NCBI RefSeq assembly: GCF_014196925.1
Contig: NZ_JACIEN010000007.1
Coordinates: forward strand, 1-64,000
Origin: Chelatococcus caeni
GTDB lineage: Bacteria; Pseudomonadota; Alphaproteobacteria; Rhizobiales; Beijerinckiaceae
Direction: 5' to 3'
DNA: 64,000 nucleotides
A program made the position numbers and the translations under genes. The notes below the pieces were generated by a model that searched no databases, had not been told where the DNA came from, and saw nothing but the letters and a program-made list of their open reading frames with translations. Below are positions 1 through 8,032 of this stretch, in pieces; position 1 is the first letter of the stretch; every line of letters begins with the position of its first letter.

Positions 1-141
1 GCCCACGGCACCGCCTACGACATCGCCGCAAAGGGCATCGCCAATATCGGCGCTACACGCGCCGCATTCAGCCTCGCCGCAAATATCGCCGCGAAGCGGC
101 TTGCGGCGCAGGAGCCGGACATCCGCACGGCGGCCGGCTGA
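1..141 (+). CDS. PdxA-family dehydrogenase, C-terminal fragment
   Basis: The window opens inside a reading frame that ends at TGA 139-141 and encodes 46 residues. It begins AHGTAYDIAAKGIANIGA, matching the C-terminal (D/A)HGTAxDIAGKGIA motif of the PdxA family, in which 4-hydroxythreonine-4-phosphate dehydrogenase and its paralogue PdxA2 (4-phosphoerythronate/threonate dehydrogenase of C4 acid-sugar catabolism) both occur. Only 49 bases separate it from the tctC start, so they are probably cotranscribed. That linkage to a carboxylate transporter favours the catabolic PdxA2 type over vitamin B6 synthesis, but this is inference. The N-terminal part lies outside the window. Confidence 0.75.
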   Translation, partial: AHGTAYDIAAKGIANIGATRAAFSLAANIAAKRLAAQEPDIRTAAG

Positions 142-190
142 ACAATCCGCCCGATCAGTGGCGGCCCGGAAGAAGAAACTGGAGGAAACG

Positions 191-1189
191 ATGATGATGA
201 AAAAGGCGCTGATGGCTGCGACGGCCCTCGTCGCGGCGCTGGGCATCTCGGCGGCGGAAGCGGCGTGGAAGCCCTCGAAGCCGGTCGAGTTCGTGGTCAC
301 CTCCGGCGCCGGCGGTGGCACGGACCAGTTCGCCCGCACCGTGCAGGCGATCATCACCAAGCACAACCTGCTCGACCAGCCGGTGGTCGTGGTCAACAAG
401 GGCGGCGGCAGCGGCGCCGAGGGCTTCGTCTACGGCAAGACGGCCGCGGGCGAGCCGCACAAGGTCATCTTCGCCACCAACAACGAGTGGCTGCTGCCCC
501 TCGTCGCCAAGCTCGCCTTCAAGCCGGAGGACCTGACCCCGGTCGCGGCCATGGCGGTTGACGAATTCCTGCTCTGGGTGCCGGGCGATTCCCCGCATCA
601 GGACGCCAAGAGCTTCATCGAGGCGGCGAAGGCTGCGCCGGGCAAGGTGAAGATCGGCGGCAGCCAGTCGAAGGACACGGACCACATCCTCGTCAAGCAG
701 ATCGAGAAGGCCGCCGGCATCAAGGTGACCTACGTGCCCTTCAAGAGCGGCGGCGAGGCGGCGACCCAGCTCGCGGGCGGCCATGTCGAGGCCAACACCA
801 ACAACCCGGCGGAGAACCTCGGCCAGTGGAAGGCCGGCGGCGTGCGCCCGCTGTGCGTCTTCGCGCCCGAGCGCATGGCCAGGGGCGAGCCGGTGGTGGA
901 CGGCAAGGGCTGGGCGGATATCCCGACCTGCAAGGAGGCCGGGGTGCCGCTCGAGCACTACCAGATGCCGCGGACCGTCTTCCTGCCCGGAGGCGTGCAG
1001 CAGGACGCCGTCGACTTCTACGTCGATCTTCTGAAGCAGGTGCGCGAGAAGCCGGAATGGCAGGAGTACATCACGCGCACGTCGCAATCGAACCGCTTCT
1101 TCGCCGGCGAAGACTTCCAGACCTTCATCAAGAACAACGAGGATGAAGGCCGCGCCGTCATCGCCGCCGAAGGCTGGCTGGTGAACTGA
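191..1189 (+). CDS. tctC: Tripartite tricarboxylate transporter substrate-binding protein TctC
   Basis: A 332-residue periplasmic solute receptor of the TctC/Bug family. It has a Sec signal peptide (MMMKKALMAATALVAALG, cleavage near ISAAEA) and then the family opening WKPSKPVEFVVTSGAGGGTD, whose glycine-rich loop binds the ligand carboxylate. The ATG at 191 is chosen because a strong GGAGG lies 5 bases upstream; an in-frame start at 101 would add an arginine-rich non-signal tail. It heads tctCBA and would deliver a small carboxylate, possibly a C4 sugar acid given the pdxA-like neighbour, to TctAB. The ligand cannot be read from sequence. Confidence 0.9.
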   Translation: MMMKKALMAATALVAALGISAAEAAWKPSKPVEFVVTSGAGGGTDQFARTVQAIITKHNLLDQPVVVVNKGGGSGAEGFVYGKTAAGEPHKVIFATNNEWLLPLVAKLAFKPEDLTPVAAMAVDEFLLWVPGDSPHQDAKSFIEAAKAAPGKVKIGGSQSKDTDHILVKQIEKAAGIKVTYVPFKSGGEAATQLAGGHVEANTNNPAENLGQWKAGGVRPLCVFAPERMARGEPVVDGKGWADIPTCKEAGVPLEHYQMPRTVFLPGGVQQDAVDFYVDLLKQVREKPEWQEYITRTSQSNRFFAGEDFQTFIKNNEDEGRAVIAAEGWLVN

Positions 1190-1307
1190 GGCGTCGAAGT
1201 GCTCTCGTCCCTGCGCAAGTCGCTTACCGATTTGCCGGGGACTGGCGCGGGGTGGAGGCGTGACAGGGAGCGCACAGCCTCCTGCATGCTGCACCACCCC
1301 ACCCCTG

Positions 1308-1330
1308 CCCCTTCCCGCAAGGGGGAGGGG
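1308..1330 (+). repeat. GC-rich palindrome, family B
   Basis: CCCCTTCCC (1308-1316), GCAA loop and GGGGGAGGGG (1321-1330) form a hairpin preceded by C-rich CACCCCACCCC. The 18 bases at 1314-1331 recur exactly at 60412-60429 inside the E2 gene. It lies in the tctC-tctB gap, where it may also lower downstream expression or shield the tctC message end. Confidence 0.7.
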
Positions 1331-1396
1331 AAACGTCATCGCCGCTCGCTGAATGAACAACGACAAGAGCGGGCGGGCCAATCGAGGAGGAGACCC

Positions 1397-1897
1397 ATGT
1401 CGACGAACGAAAGAAGCCTCGTCTCCCGCTTCGCCATGGAAATCGCGACGGGCTGCGCCACGCTCGTCGCGGGCATCGTCGTCGTCCTCGGCGCCATCGA
1501 GTACGAGACCGGGTGGGACGAGGGCGGGCCGCAGCCCGGCTATTTCCCGTTCTATGTCGGGCTCATCATCATCGCCGCGAGCCTCGGCGTGCTGGGGCAG
1601 GCCTTCCTCAACCACAGGCGCTCGCGCGAGGCCTTCGTCACGCGCGAGGGCTTTGCGCGGGTGATGGCGTTCTTCCTGCCGCTCGCGGCCTTCACCGTCG
1701 GCTCCTACGTGCTCGGCCTCTACGTCGGCACCTTCGTCTATCTCGCCGGCGTCATGATCTTCCAGGGCGGCTATCGCTGGCCCTTCGCGCTCGCCGTCGC
1801 CGGCGGCATCACGGGCTTCTTCTTCGTGCTGTTCGAGCGCTGGTTCCAGGTGCCGCTGCTCAAGGGGCCGCTCGAAGCCCTCCTCGGCATCTACTGA
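1397..1897 (+). CDS. tctB: Tripartite tricarboxylate transporter small membrane protein TctB
   Basis: A 166-residue membrane protein with four predicted transmembrane segments: near residues 17-34 (ATLVAGIVVVLGAIEY), 50-72, 90-115 and 125-150. The motif GxxPGYFPFYVGL after the first segment is typical of TctB (DUF1468). TctB is the small subunit that pairs with TctA in the inner membrane. The ATG at 1397 has GAGGAG 9 bases upstream; longer in-frame extensions run into the intergenic palindrome and are rejected. The 207-base gap after tctC is unusually long for this operon and is filled partly by that palindrome. Confidence 0.9.
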   Translation: MSTNERSLVSRFAMEIATGCATLVAGIVVVLGAIEYETGWDEGGPQPGYFPFYVGLIIIAASLGVLGQAFLNHRRSREAFVTREGFARVMAFFLPLAAFTVGSYVLGLYVGTFVYLAGVMIFQGGYRWPFALAVAGGITGFFFVLFERWFQVPLLKGPLEALLGIY

Positions 1898-1948
1898 CGC
1901 ACCACCGCACCAAGAAGCCGCGCACAGCGGCCAGCAGGGAGAAAACGG

Positions 1949-3466
1949 GTGGAAAACATCGCTTCCCTCATGCATGGTTTCGGCGTCGCGCTGACCATGC
2001 ACCACGTGCTCCTGATGATGCTCGGCGTGCTGCTCGGCATCCTCGTCGGCGTGCTGCCGGGCCTCGGCGCACCCAACGGCGTCACGCTGCTGATGCCGCT
2101 GACCTTCTCGATGGACCCGATCTCGGCCATCATCCTGCTGACGAGCATGTACTGGGGTGCGCTGTTCGGCGGCTCCACGACGTCGATCCTGTTCAACATC
2201 CCGGGCGAGCCCTCCTCGGTTGCGACCACCTTCGACGGCCATCCCATGGCCAAGCAGGGACGCGCCACGGAAGCGCTGACCTACGCCTTCCTCTCCGCCG
2301 GCTTCGGCGCGCTCGTCGGCGTCGTGCTGATCACCGTGCTGTCGAGCTGGGTGGCGAAGTTCGCCCTGCGCTTCTCCTCGCCCGAGTTCTTCGCCGTCTA
2401 TTTCCTCGCCTTCGCCTCCTTCATCGGCCTCGGCGGGTCCTCGCCCTTCAAGACCGTCATCTCGATCATGCTCGGCTTCGCCTTCACGGCGGTGGGCATG
2501 GACACGGTATCGGGCAGCCTGCGCCTCACCTACGGCATCGACGAGCTCATCCGCGGCATCAGCTTCCTCGTCGCGGTCATCGGCCTCTTCGGCATCGGCG
2601 AGCTGCTGCTGACCATGGAGGAGGGGTTGCGCTTCGACGGGGTCAAGGCGCGCGTGTCGCCGCGCAAGGTGTTCGAGACGCTGCTGACGCTGCCGCGCTA
2701 CTGGGTGACGCTGCTGCGCTCGGCGGCCATCGGCTGCTGGATGGGCATCACCCCGGGCGGGCCGACGGCCGCCTCCTTCATGAGCTACGGCCTCGCCAAG
2801 CGCTTCGCCCGGCGGCGCGAGGGCTTCGGCAAGGGCCGCGAGGAAGGCGTCATCGCGCCCGAGACGGCGGACCACGCCGCGGGCTCCAGCGCCATCCTGC
2901 CCATGCTCGCCCTCGGCATTCCCGGTTCGGCCACCGCCGCCGTGATGATGGGCGGCCTGATGATCTGGGGGCTGACGCCGGGGCCCATGCTCTTCATCGA
3001 GCAGAAGGACTTCGTCTGGGGCCTGATCGCCTCGATGTACCTCGGCAATGTCGTCGCCGTCGTGCTCGTGCTCGCCACGGTGCCCTTCTTCGCCGCCATC
3101 CTGCGGGTGCCCTTCGCCATCATCGGGCCAGTCATCCTCGTCATCTGCGTCAGCGGCGCCTATACGGTGGCCGGTGCCTCGTTCGACCTCTGGCTGGTGC
3201 TGATCTTCGGCGTCGTCGGCTATGTCTTCAAGAAGCTGGACTATCCGATCGCGCCCATGGTGCTCGCCATGGTGCTGGGCGACAAGGCGGAGGACGCCTT
3301 CCGCCAGTCGGCGATCATGTCGGGCGGGGACCTGTCCATCTTCTGGTCGAACGGGCTCGTCGCCACGATCATGGCTCTTGGCGTGCTGCTGCTGGTGTGG
3401 CCGCTCCTGTCGCTCGTCGTCCAGCGCCTGCGGCCGTCGCGCGATGTCGGGGCGACGACCGCCTGA
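1949..3466 (+). CDS. tctA: Tripartite tricarboxylate transporter large permease TctA
   Basis: A 505-residue polytopic membrane protein of the TctA family, the transport channel of the tctCBA system. It carries the signatures GxLPGLGAPNGVTLLMPLTF near residues 35-55, SITTSILFNIPGEPSSVATTFDGHPMA-like sequence near 85-110, and a second inverted-repeat motif, AGSSAILPMLALGIPGSATAA, near 310-330. About eleven to twelve membrane segments are apparent. The start is GTG at 1949, after CAGGGAG. It ends the operon, and a strong terminator follows 60 bases downstream. The length is normal for the family. Confidence 0.93.
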   Translation: MENIASLMHGFGVALTMHHVLLMMLGVLLGILVGVLPGLGAPNGVTLLMPLTFSMDPISAIILLTSMYWGALFGGSTTSILFNIPGEPSSVATTFDGHPMAKQGRATEALTYAFLSAGFGALVGVVLITVLSSWVAKFALRFSSPEFFAVYFLAFASFIGLGGSSPFKTVISIMLGFAFTAVGMDTVSGSLRLTYGIDELIRGISFLVAVIGLFGIGELLLTMEEGLRFDGVKARVSPRKVFETLLTLPRYWVTLLRSAAIGCWMGITPGGPTAASFMSYGLAKRFARRREGFGKGREEGVIAPETADHAAGSSAILPMLALGIPGSATAAVMMGGLMIWGLTPGPMLFIEQKDFVWGLIASMYLGNVVAVVLVLATVPFFAAILRVPFAIIGPVILVICVSGAYTVAGASFDLWLVLIFGVVGYVFKKLDYPIAPMVLAMVLGDKAEDAFRQSAIMSGGDLSIFWSNGLVATIMALGVLLLVWPLLSLVVQRLRPSRDVGATTA

Positions 3467-3525
3467 GCGCGCCCCTCCCCTTTCCTCCCCTGGCGGCAGC
3501 GTTCACCCGCTGCCGCACCTTCTCC

Positions 3526-3554
3526 ACCCCGGGGCCATCGGCCCCGGGGTTTTT
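3526..3554 (+). terminator. Intrinsic terminator after tctA
   Basis: ACCCCGGGGCC (3526-3536), loop ATC, GGCCCCGGGGT (3540-3550) and five T residues (3550-3554) make a canonical rho-independent terminator for the tctCBA transcript. It lies just before the convergent SAF oxidoreductase gene. Confidence 0.9.
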
Positions 3555-3565
3555 CTCGTCCCGCC

Positions 3566-4966
3566 TCAGGCCGCGGCCGAATGGCCGAAGAAGGCGACAT
3601 CCTGCGCCTGGCGCAGGGCCAGGAGAACCGAGCCCGAGGCGATCTCGATGTCGGCCATGGTGACGAGCGCCCCCTGCCGGACGTCGCGCACCAGGCGCTG
3701 GTTGGCGGCGAGATAGAACGGCGCCGGTGCCGCTGGCGACAGCGGCGCGGCGGGCTGCAGCTCGGCACCGAGACCGTCGATCGTGTGATGATGGCCGCCC
3801 ATGGCGAGCACCGTGCCGGCCGGCAGGTCGCGCTGCGCCCGCGCGACGAGATCGTAGCGGGGCTTCGGCGCCGCGGCGCCGGTCGAGGCGCCGTGAATGG
3901 CCGCCTCGAGCACGCTCGTCGCCGCTTCGAGGCCGAGCAGGTGGCGCGGCAGGAGGATCGTCGCATGGTTGCCGGTGCGACCGACGAGATGGCCCTTCTC
4001 GGCGAGGATGCGCCACGTCTCCTCGCTGGTGCAGCGCACGACGACGAAGACGCCGCCGGCCGCGCTGACCTCGTGCGCGCCGCGCAGGCAATGGAACACG
4101 TCGAGCCGGCCGGTGCCCGCAAGCAGCCCGCCGTCCTCCGCCGGACACAGGAGCGAGGCCACCTCGTCGATGCGGGCGATGGGTGCGTGCAGGTCCGGCC
4201 GGTCGAACGACAGCTCCGTCGCATTGGCGACGAGGAGCAGCTCGCACAGGTCCGGCACGGCGCGCTGGGAAAGCGCCGCCGCGGCGCGGGACCGGGCGGC
4301 GACCCGCTCATCTGCCGCCGCATCGCCGAGCCGGCCGAGGCCGGCGAAATCGGGTACCGGGACCGTGCGGCCGTTGCTGGTGATGGCCCCTTCCGCCGCA
4401 TCGAGCACGAAGTCGTATTCGCTCGACTTGCCGGCGGCGACGATCTCGAAGCCGAGCACTTCGGCCCAGGAGATGAGGCCGATCAGCAGGCTCGGCTGGT
4501 CGCCGTCGACGGGCGTCACGACGACGCCCTTCTCCCGCGCACGGCGGGCGAGCTCCGGCCCGACGACGCTGTCCACCTCCTTCGAGACGAGCACGAGATG
4601 CCGGCCGGCCGCGATGGCAAGCTCGCCATGGCGGGCGCCGGCTTCCGGATGGCCCGTCGCCTCAATGACGACGTCGATCGGCAGGTCGACCACCTGGGCA
4701 AGATCGCCGGCGGCGATGAAATCGCCCGCCGCCCAGGCCGCCTCCGCCTGTTCGGCCGTCGCGCAGCGGCGGATGCGCTCCCCCGGGATGCCCACGGCGC
4801 GCAAGGCCGCAGCGGCGGTCGCGCTATCGACGTCGACCGCGACGCGCGCATTGACCGCCTTCATGTGCTGCGCCTGCAGGAGAAAGCTGCGGCCGAAGCT
4901 GCCGGTGCCGACGATGGCGGTCTCCACGGGCGGACGCTCGGTGGCGAAATAGCGATGGTAGTTCAT
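3566..4966 (-). CDS. NAD(P)-dependent oxidoreductase with C-terminal SAF domain (COG4091 type)
   Basis: A 466-residue cytoplasmic protein resembling predicted homoserine dehydrogenases with a SAF domain. The N-terminal Rossmann fold has the dinucleotide motif VGTGSFGRSF at about residues 20-29, and VVIEATGHPEAG near 110. The C-terminal third (ARAQRDLPAGTVLAMGGHHH onward) has the SAF/antifreeze-like fold seen in sugar-acid enzymes. A lysine-rich homoserine catalytic signature is not evident, so true homoserine dehydrogenase activity is doubtful. The ATG at 4966 is preferred to an upstream start with an RQEDPQRQER tail. The gene is convergent with tctA and divergent from a GntR gene, which suggests a role in catabolising the imported carboxylate or sugar acid. 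A paralogue lies at 56440-57783. Confidence 0.75.
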   Translation of the reverse strand: MNYHRYFATERPPVETAIVGTGSFGRSFLLQAQHMKAVNARVAVDVDSATAAAALRAVGIPGERIRRCATAEQAEAAWAAGDFIAAGDLAQVVDLPIDVVIEATGHPEAGARHGELAIAAGRHLVLVSKEVDSVVGPELARRAREKGVVVTPVDGDQPSLLIGLISWAEVLGFEIVAAGKSSEYDFVLDAAEGAITSNGRTVPVPDFAGLGRLGDAAADERVAARSRAAAALSQRAVPDLCELLLVANATELSFDRPDLHAPIARIDEVASLLCPAEDGGLLAGTGRLDVFHCLRGAHEVSAAGGVFVVVRCTSEETWRILAEKGHLVGRTGNHATILLPRHLLGLEAATSVLEAAIHGASTGAAAPKPRYDLVARAQRDLPAGTVLAMGGHHHTIDGLGAELQPAAPLSPAAPAPFYLAANQRLVRDVRQGALVTMADIEIASGSVLLALRQAQDVAFFGHSAAA

Positions 4967-5044
4967 GGGGATCCTGTGGCGTTCCTGTCGTTGCGGGTCT
5001 TCTTGGCGGGGCCGCAAGGCCGCACGTCATGGACATGATGGCAA

Positions 5045-5056
5045 ATTGCATGCAAT
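5045..5056. promoter_or_regulatory. Candidate GntR/FadR operator
   Basis: ATTGCATGCAAT is a perfect 12-bp palindrome. It sits in the 162-bp divergent gap between the SAF oxidoreductase and the GntR gene, in locally AT-rich DNA. FadR-subfamily regulators bind short palindromes of the TTG(N4-6)CAA type, so this is the natural operator candidate for the adjacent regulator, controlling both directions. Confidence 0.55.
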
Positions 5057-5128
5057 ATGGCCATCAAGATTCACGTTTCGCGCCTTATTCTACCGACACA
5101 GGCATGAGTGCATTCAATTGGAGGATTG

Positions 5129-5848
5129 ATGGAGGACACGCAGGCGGTATCCCGCGGCCGGCTGACGTCCGCCGTTGCCGAGAGGATCCGCGACATGATC
5201 GTCGGCGGCGACCTGCCGGCGGGCGAGCGCATCGGCGAGCGCGCCCTGATGGAGCGGCTCGGCGTCACACGCACGCCGCTGCGCGAAGCCTTCAAGGTTC
5301 TGGCGGCGGAAGGCCTCGTCGAGATCGTGCCGAACCGCGGCGCGCTGGTGACGCAGCTGTCGCTCGCGGATGTCGATGCGGCGATGGAAGTGCTCGTGGG
5401 GCTGGAGACGACGGCGGCCCCGTTCGCTTGCGAGCGGGCGCGGGAGGACGAGATCGCGGCCATCGCCGATCTGCACCGGCGCATGGCGGAGGCGCACCGC
5501 GCGGGCGACCTGATGGGTTATTTCCGCCTCAACCAGGCGATCCACGAAGGCATCGTCGACGCGGCCCACAATGCCGCGCTCTCGCGGGTCTATCGCAGCG
5601 AGAGCGCCCGCATCCGCCGTTATCGCTACACGGGGAACCTGGACGAAACGCGGTGGGCGCGGGCGCTTCAGGAGCACGCCCAGATCCTTGATGCCCTCCA
5701 GCTGCGCGCGGGGGCGCTGCTGCGCGAGATCCTGCGCGCCCACCACCTCGCCGGCTGGCGCGTGACGCGGGCCATGCTGGCCGATACCGCACCCGGCGAG
5801 AAGAAGCCGCCGCGCCGCCGCGCCCGGGCAAAAGAAAACCCCGCTTGA
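5129..5848 (+). CDS. GntR family transcriptional regulator, FadR/FCD subfamily
   Basis: A 239-residue regulator. An N-terminal winged helix (about residues 8-75) contains the GntR signature GERIGERALMERLGVTRTPLREAFKVL. An alpha-helical FCD ligand-binding domain (about 85-220) carries the metal-binding histidine pattern NQAIHEGIVDAAHN and, later, EHAQILDAL and LRAHHLAGW. FCD domains sense carboxylic acids, consistent with control of the neighbouring tct/SAF genes. The ATG at 5129 has GGAGGA immediately upstream; a GTG 21 bases earlier is the alternative. The lysine/arginine-rich C-terminal tail is unremarkable. The stop codon lies in the loop of the downstream hairpin. Confidence 0.9.
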   Translation: MEDTQAVSRGRLTSAVAERIRDMIVGGDLPAGERIGERALMERLGVTRTPLREAFKVLAAEGLVEIVPNRGALVTQLSLADVDAAMEVLVGLETTAAPFACERAREDEIAAIADLHRRMAEAHRAGDLMGYFRLNQAIHEGIVDAAHNAALSRVYRSESARIRRYRYTGNLDETRWARALQEHAQILDALQLRAGALLREILRAHHLAGWRVTRAMLADTAPGEKKPPRRRARAKENPA

Positions 5849-5856
5849 GGCGGGGC
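5830..5856 (-). terminator. Intrinsic terminator for the BA14K gene, overlapping the GntR stop
   Basis: CCCCGC (5839-5844) and GCGGGG (5850-5855) pair around a loop that contains the TGA of the GntR gene. On the minus strand the stem is followed by TTTTCTTTT (5838-5830), giving a canonical terminator for the leftward gene. Rightward transcripts also meet the stem but have no T tract. Confidence 0.8.
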
Positions 5857-5881
5857 TCCAATCAGCCGTGCAAGAGGGCCG

Positions 5882-6361
5882 TCAGTAATAGGGCGAAACG
5901 CACTGCTGGCGCGGCCCGTTGTAGGGTTGGAAGGTGTTGTCCGCCGCGCGATACGACCGGTAGCGGTCATAGCACCAGCGCACGTGCGCGTCGCTCATGC
6001 TTCCGCTGCGATAGACGGGCGGCGGCGCAGCCTGAGCGGCCTGGCCCGCGATGATCCCGCCGACGATGGCGCCCGTCGCGAAGGCCGCCGGCGGGAACCA
6101 CCAGTCATTGTAGCGGCGCCAGCCCGGCCGCGCGTAGCGATAGCCGCGATGGCCGTTGTAATAGTAATAGTCGCCGCGACGATAGAAACCGCGGTCGACA
6201 TAACGCGGCGAGCGGTACCTGTACTGCACGGTCTCGATCATCTCACCGGCCGGCATGGCCCGCTCCATCCCCAGCGGCATGGCCTGCGCCGTGCCGCCGC
6301 TGCCGCCGACGGCAGCCAGGGCCAGGGCCGCCGCACCTGTCATGGAAAGCAATAGCTTCAT
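5882..6361 (-). CDS. BA14K family secreted protein
   Basis: A 159-residue protein with a signal peptide (MKLLLSMTGAAALALAAVGG, cleavage near AQA). A tyrosine/arginine/glycine-rich middle follows (RSPRYVDRGFYRRGDYYYYN), then a short hydrophobic alanine/glycine stretch (AAFATGAIVGGIIAG). The C-terminal signature DAHVRWCYDRYRSYRAADNT ... QCVSPY is diagnostic of the BA14K family, first known as an immunoreactive lectin-like Brucella antigen. The paired cysteines in that domain probably form a disulfide. The function in non-pathogens is unknown, and an envelope location is likely. The ATG at 6361 follows GGAGGACGGAACG. Confidence 0.88.
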   Translation of the reverse strand: MKLLLSMTGAAALALAAVGGSGGTAQAMPLGMERAMPAGEMIETVQYRYRSPRYVDRGFYRRGDYYYYNGHRGYRYARPGWRRYNDWWFPPAAFATGAIVGGIIAGQAAQAAPPPVYRSGSMSDAHVRWCYDRYRSYRAADNTFQPYNGPRQQCVSPYY

Positions 6362-6645
6362 CGTTCCGTCCTCCATTCTTGCAATGTGGGCCCAGACTGC
6401 CGCCGGCCCGCTGAACCAATTCTGAATGTGGAATTAAATAATCGTAATGTTCCTCACCGGAAGAGGCGCAAAGCTATCCATGAACACAACGCTTTGCGAG
6501 GGGCACAAGTTCCCACCCCCCGCTTCGATCCTTCAAGATCCCGGATTGTTCACGCGCAGGAACATAGCTGTTCGCAACAACTCTGCCGTTGACTTCCGCG
6601 ACGGCCGGGACAATCTGCGGTCCCAGCAACCGGCGGGAGCCACCC

Positions 6646-7260
6646 ATGTCCGAAGAGGTCACCTTCTATTACAGCCCGCGCTCGCGGGCGGTCATCGTGC
6701 ACTGGATGCTGGAGGAGGTCGGCGCGCCCTACCGCGTCGTCACGCTCGACATGGAGAAGCGTGAGCACAAGGCTCCCGATTTCCTCGCCATCAATCCGAT
6801 GGGCAAGCTGCCGACCATCGTGCACCGCGGCGTCGTGGTGACGGAAACGCCGGCCATCATCGCCTATCTCGCCGACGCCTTTCCCGCCGCCGGACTTGCT
6901 CCGGCAACGGACGATCCGGCCCGCGGCGCCTATTACCGCTGGCTCTTCTTCGGCTCCGGCTGCTACGAGCCGGCGACGCTCGACGTCATGCTGAAGCGCG
7001 CGCCCCTCGAGGGACAGCAGAAAGGCATGGCCGGCTGGGGCTGCCACGAGGACGTGCTGGCGACGCTGAAAACGGCCCTCACCCCGGGTCCCCATCTTCT
7101 CGGCGACCATTTCACGGCTGCGGATCTCTACATCAGCTCGGAGCTGGCCTGGGGCATGATGATGGGCGTCCCCGGCCTCAAGGGCGAACCGGTGTTCGAC
7201 GGCTATATCGCGCGCCTGCGCGAGCGCCCGGCCTTCAAGCGCAGCATCGGCGCCAGCTGA
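6646..7260 (+). CDS. Glutathione S-transferase family protein
   Basis: A 204-residue cytosolic GST-like protein. The N-terminal thioredoxin-fold domain (residues 1-80) begins VTFYYSPRSRAVIVHWMLEE, with Ser/Arg in place of a catalytic tyrosine. It includes the conserved NPMGKLPTIVHRG loop with cis-proline and the glutathione-binding TETPAIIAYLAD. The helical C-terminal domain spans about 90-200 (LLGDHFTAADLYISSELAWG, the N-capping box). It probably conjugates or reduces electrophiles with glutathione; the substrate is unknown. The ATG at 6646 is preferred to an upstream in-frame start that lacks GST homology. It appears monocistronic. Confidence 0.9.
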   Translation: MSEEVTFYYSPRSRAVIVHWMLEEVGAPYRVVTLDMEKREHKAPDFLAINPMGKLPTIVHRGVVVTETPAIIAYLADAFPAAGLAPATDDPARGAYYRWLFFGSGCYEPATLDVMLKRAPLEGQQKGMAGWGCHEDVLATLKTALTPGPHLLGDHFTAADLYISSELAWGMMMGVPGLKGEPVFDGYIARLRERPAFKRSIGAS

Positions 7261-7297
7261 ACAAGTGGGGCGGCGCCCCAGGGCCGCCGCCGCTCCT

Positions 7298-8032
7298 TCA
7301 CGTCGCGTCGTGGAAAATGACGCCGAGCGTGTGCCGGCGCCCCGCGCGCACGCGGCTGACGCCATGGCGCAGGTTGACGCGATAGGCGCCCTTCGCGCCA
7401 TCGACGGGGCGGTTGTGCACGGCAAAGATGACCGCATCACCCCGGCGCAGCGGCACCACCTCGGCCCGGCTCTGCATGCGCGGGCGCTGCTCGGTCAGCA
7501 CGAACTCGCCGCCGGTGAAGTCCTCGCCCGGCTGCGACAGCAGCACGGCCACCTGCAGCGGGAAGGCCAGCGCGCCGTAAAGGTCCTGGTGCAGGCAGTT
7601 GTAGTCGCCCGGCCCGTAGCGCAGCAGGAGCGGCGTCGGCCGCCCCTGCCCGGCGGCGTGGCATTGCGCCAGGAAATCGGCATGGTTGCGCGGATAGACG
7701 ACATCCACCCCGAGCCGCACATTCCAGCGATTGGCGATCTCGGCGAGCGGCGGATAAAGCGCCGTGCGCAGGGCGGCGATGAGGTCCGGCAGCGGGTAGC
7801 GAAAATATTTGTACTCGCCGCGCCCGAACCCGTGCCGGGCCATATGGATATGGCTGCGGAACCACGCTTCCTCATCGTAGAGCGCGGCGATGCCGGTGCA
7901 TTCATCCGCGCTCAGAAGGCCGGGGAGCACGGCGCAGCCGAAGCCGTCGAGCTCCTGCGTCAGGTCCGGCCAGCCGTAGCGCGCAACACGGTCGGCGGCG
8001 GTGTCCGGCGCCATTTGCGCAAGGGCCGTCAT
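7298..8032 (-). CDS. 2-oxoglutarate/Fe(II)-dependent oxygenase linked to Ada (Oxygenase-NA/PF09859 type)
   Basis: A 244-residue protein. The double-stranded beta-helix core includes LRYGPGDYNCLHQDLYGALA, which carries the HxD iron motif (HQD), and a distal histidine with the 2-oxoglutarate-binding arginine in GVSRVRAGRRHTLGVIFHDA. The family was annotated as oxygenases acting on damaged nucleic acid, by analogy with AlkB. Its ATG overlaps the ada stop codon by four bases (ATGA), so the two are translationally coupled, which strongly supports a role in alkylation-damage repair. Whether the substrate is DNA, RNA or nucleotides is unproven. Confidence 0.85.
   Translation of the reverse strand: MTALAQMAPDTAADRVARYGWPDLTQELDGFGCAVLPGLLSADECTGIAALYDEEAWFRSHIHMARHGFGRGEYKYFRYPLPDLIAALRTALYPPLAEIANRWNVRLGVDVVYPRNHADFLAQCHAAGQGRPTPLLLRYGPGDYNCLHQDLYGALAFPLQVAVLLSQPGEDFTGGEFVLTEQRPRMQSRAEVVPLRRGDAVIFAVHNRPVDGAKGAYRVNLRHGVSRVRAGRRHTLGVIFHDAT

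Noticed and set aside
155-2875. A 906-codon open frame on the minus strand opposite tctC and tctB
   Set aside because: It is antisense to three well-supported tct genes, has shadow-type composition (Arg/Gly/Asp/Glu-rich) and no ribosome-binding site; long antisense frames are expected at this GC content.
3566-4966. Homoserine dehydrogenase (hom) call for the SAF-domain oxidoreductase
   Set aside because: Catabolic context, SAF domain and lack of a clear homoserine catalytic signature argue against a role in threonine biosynthesis.
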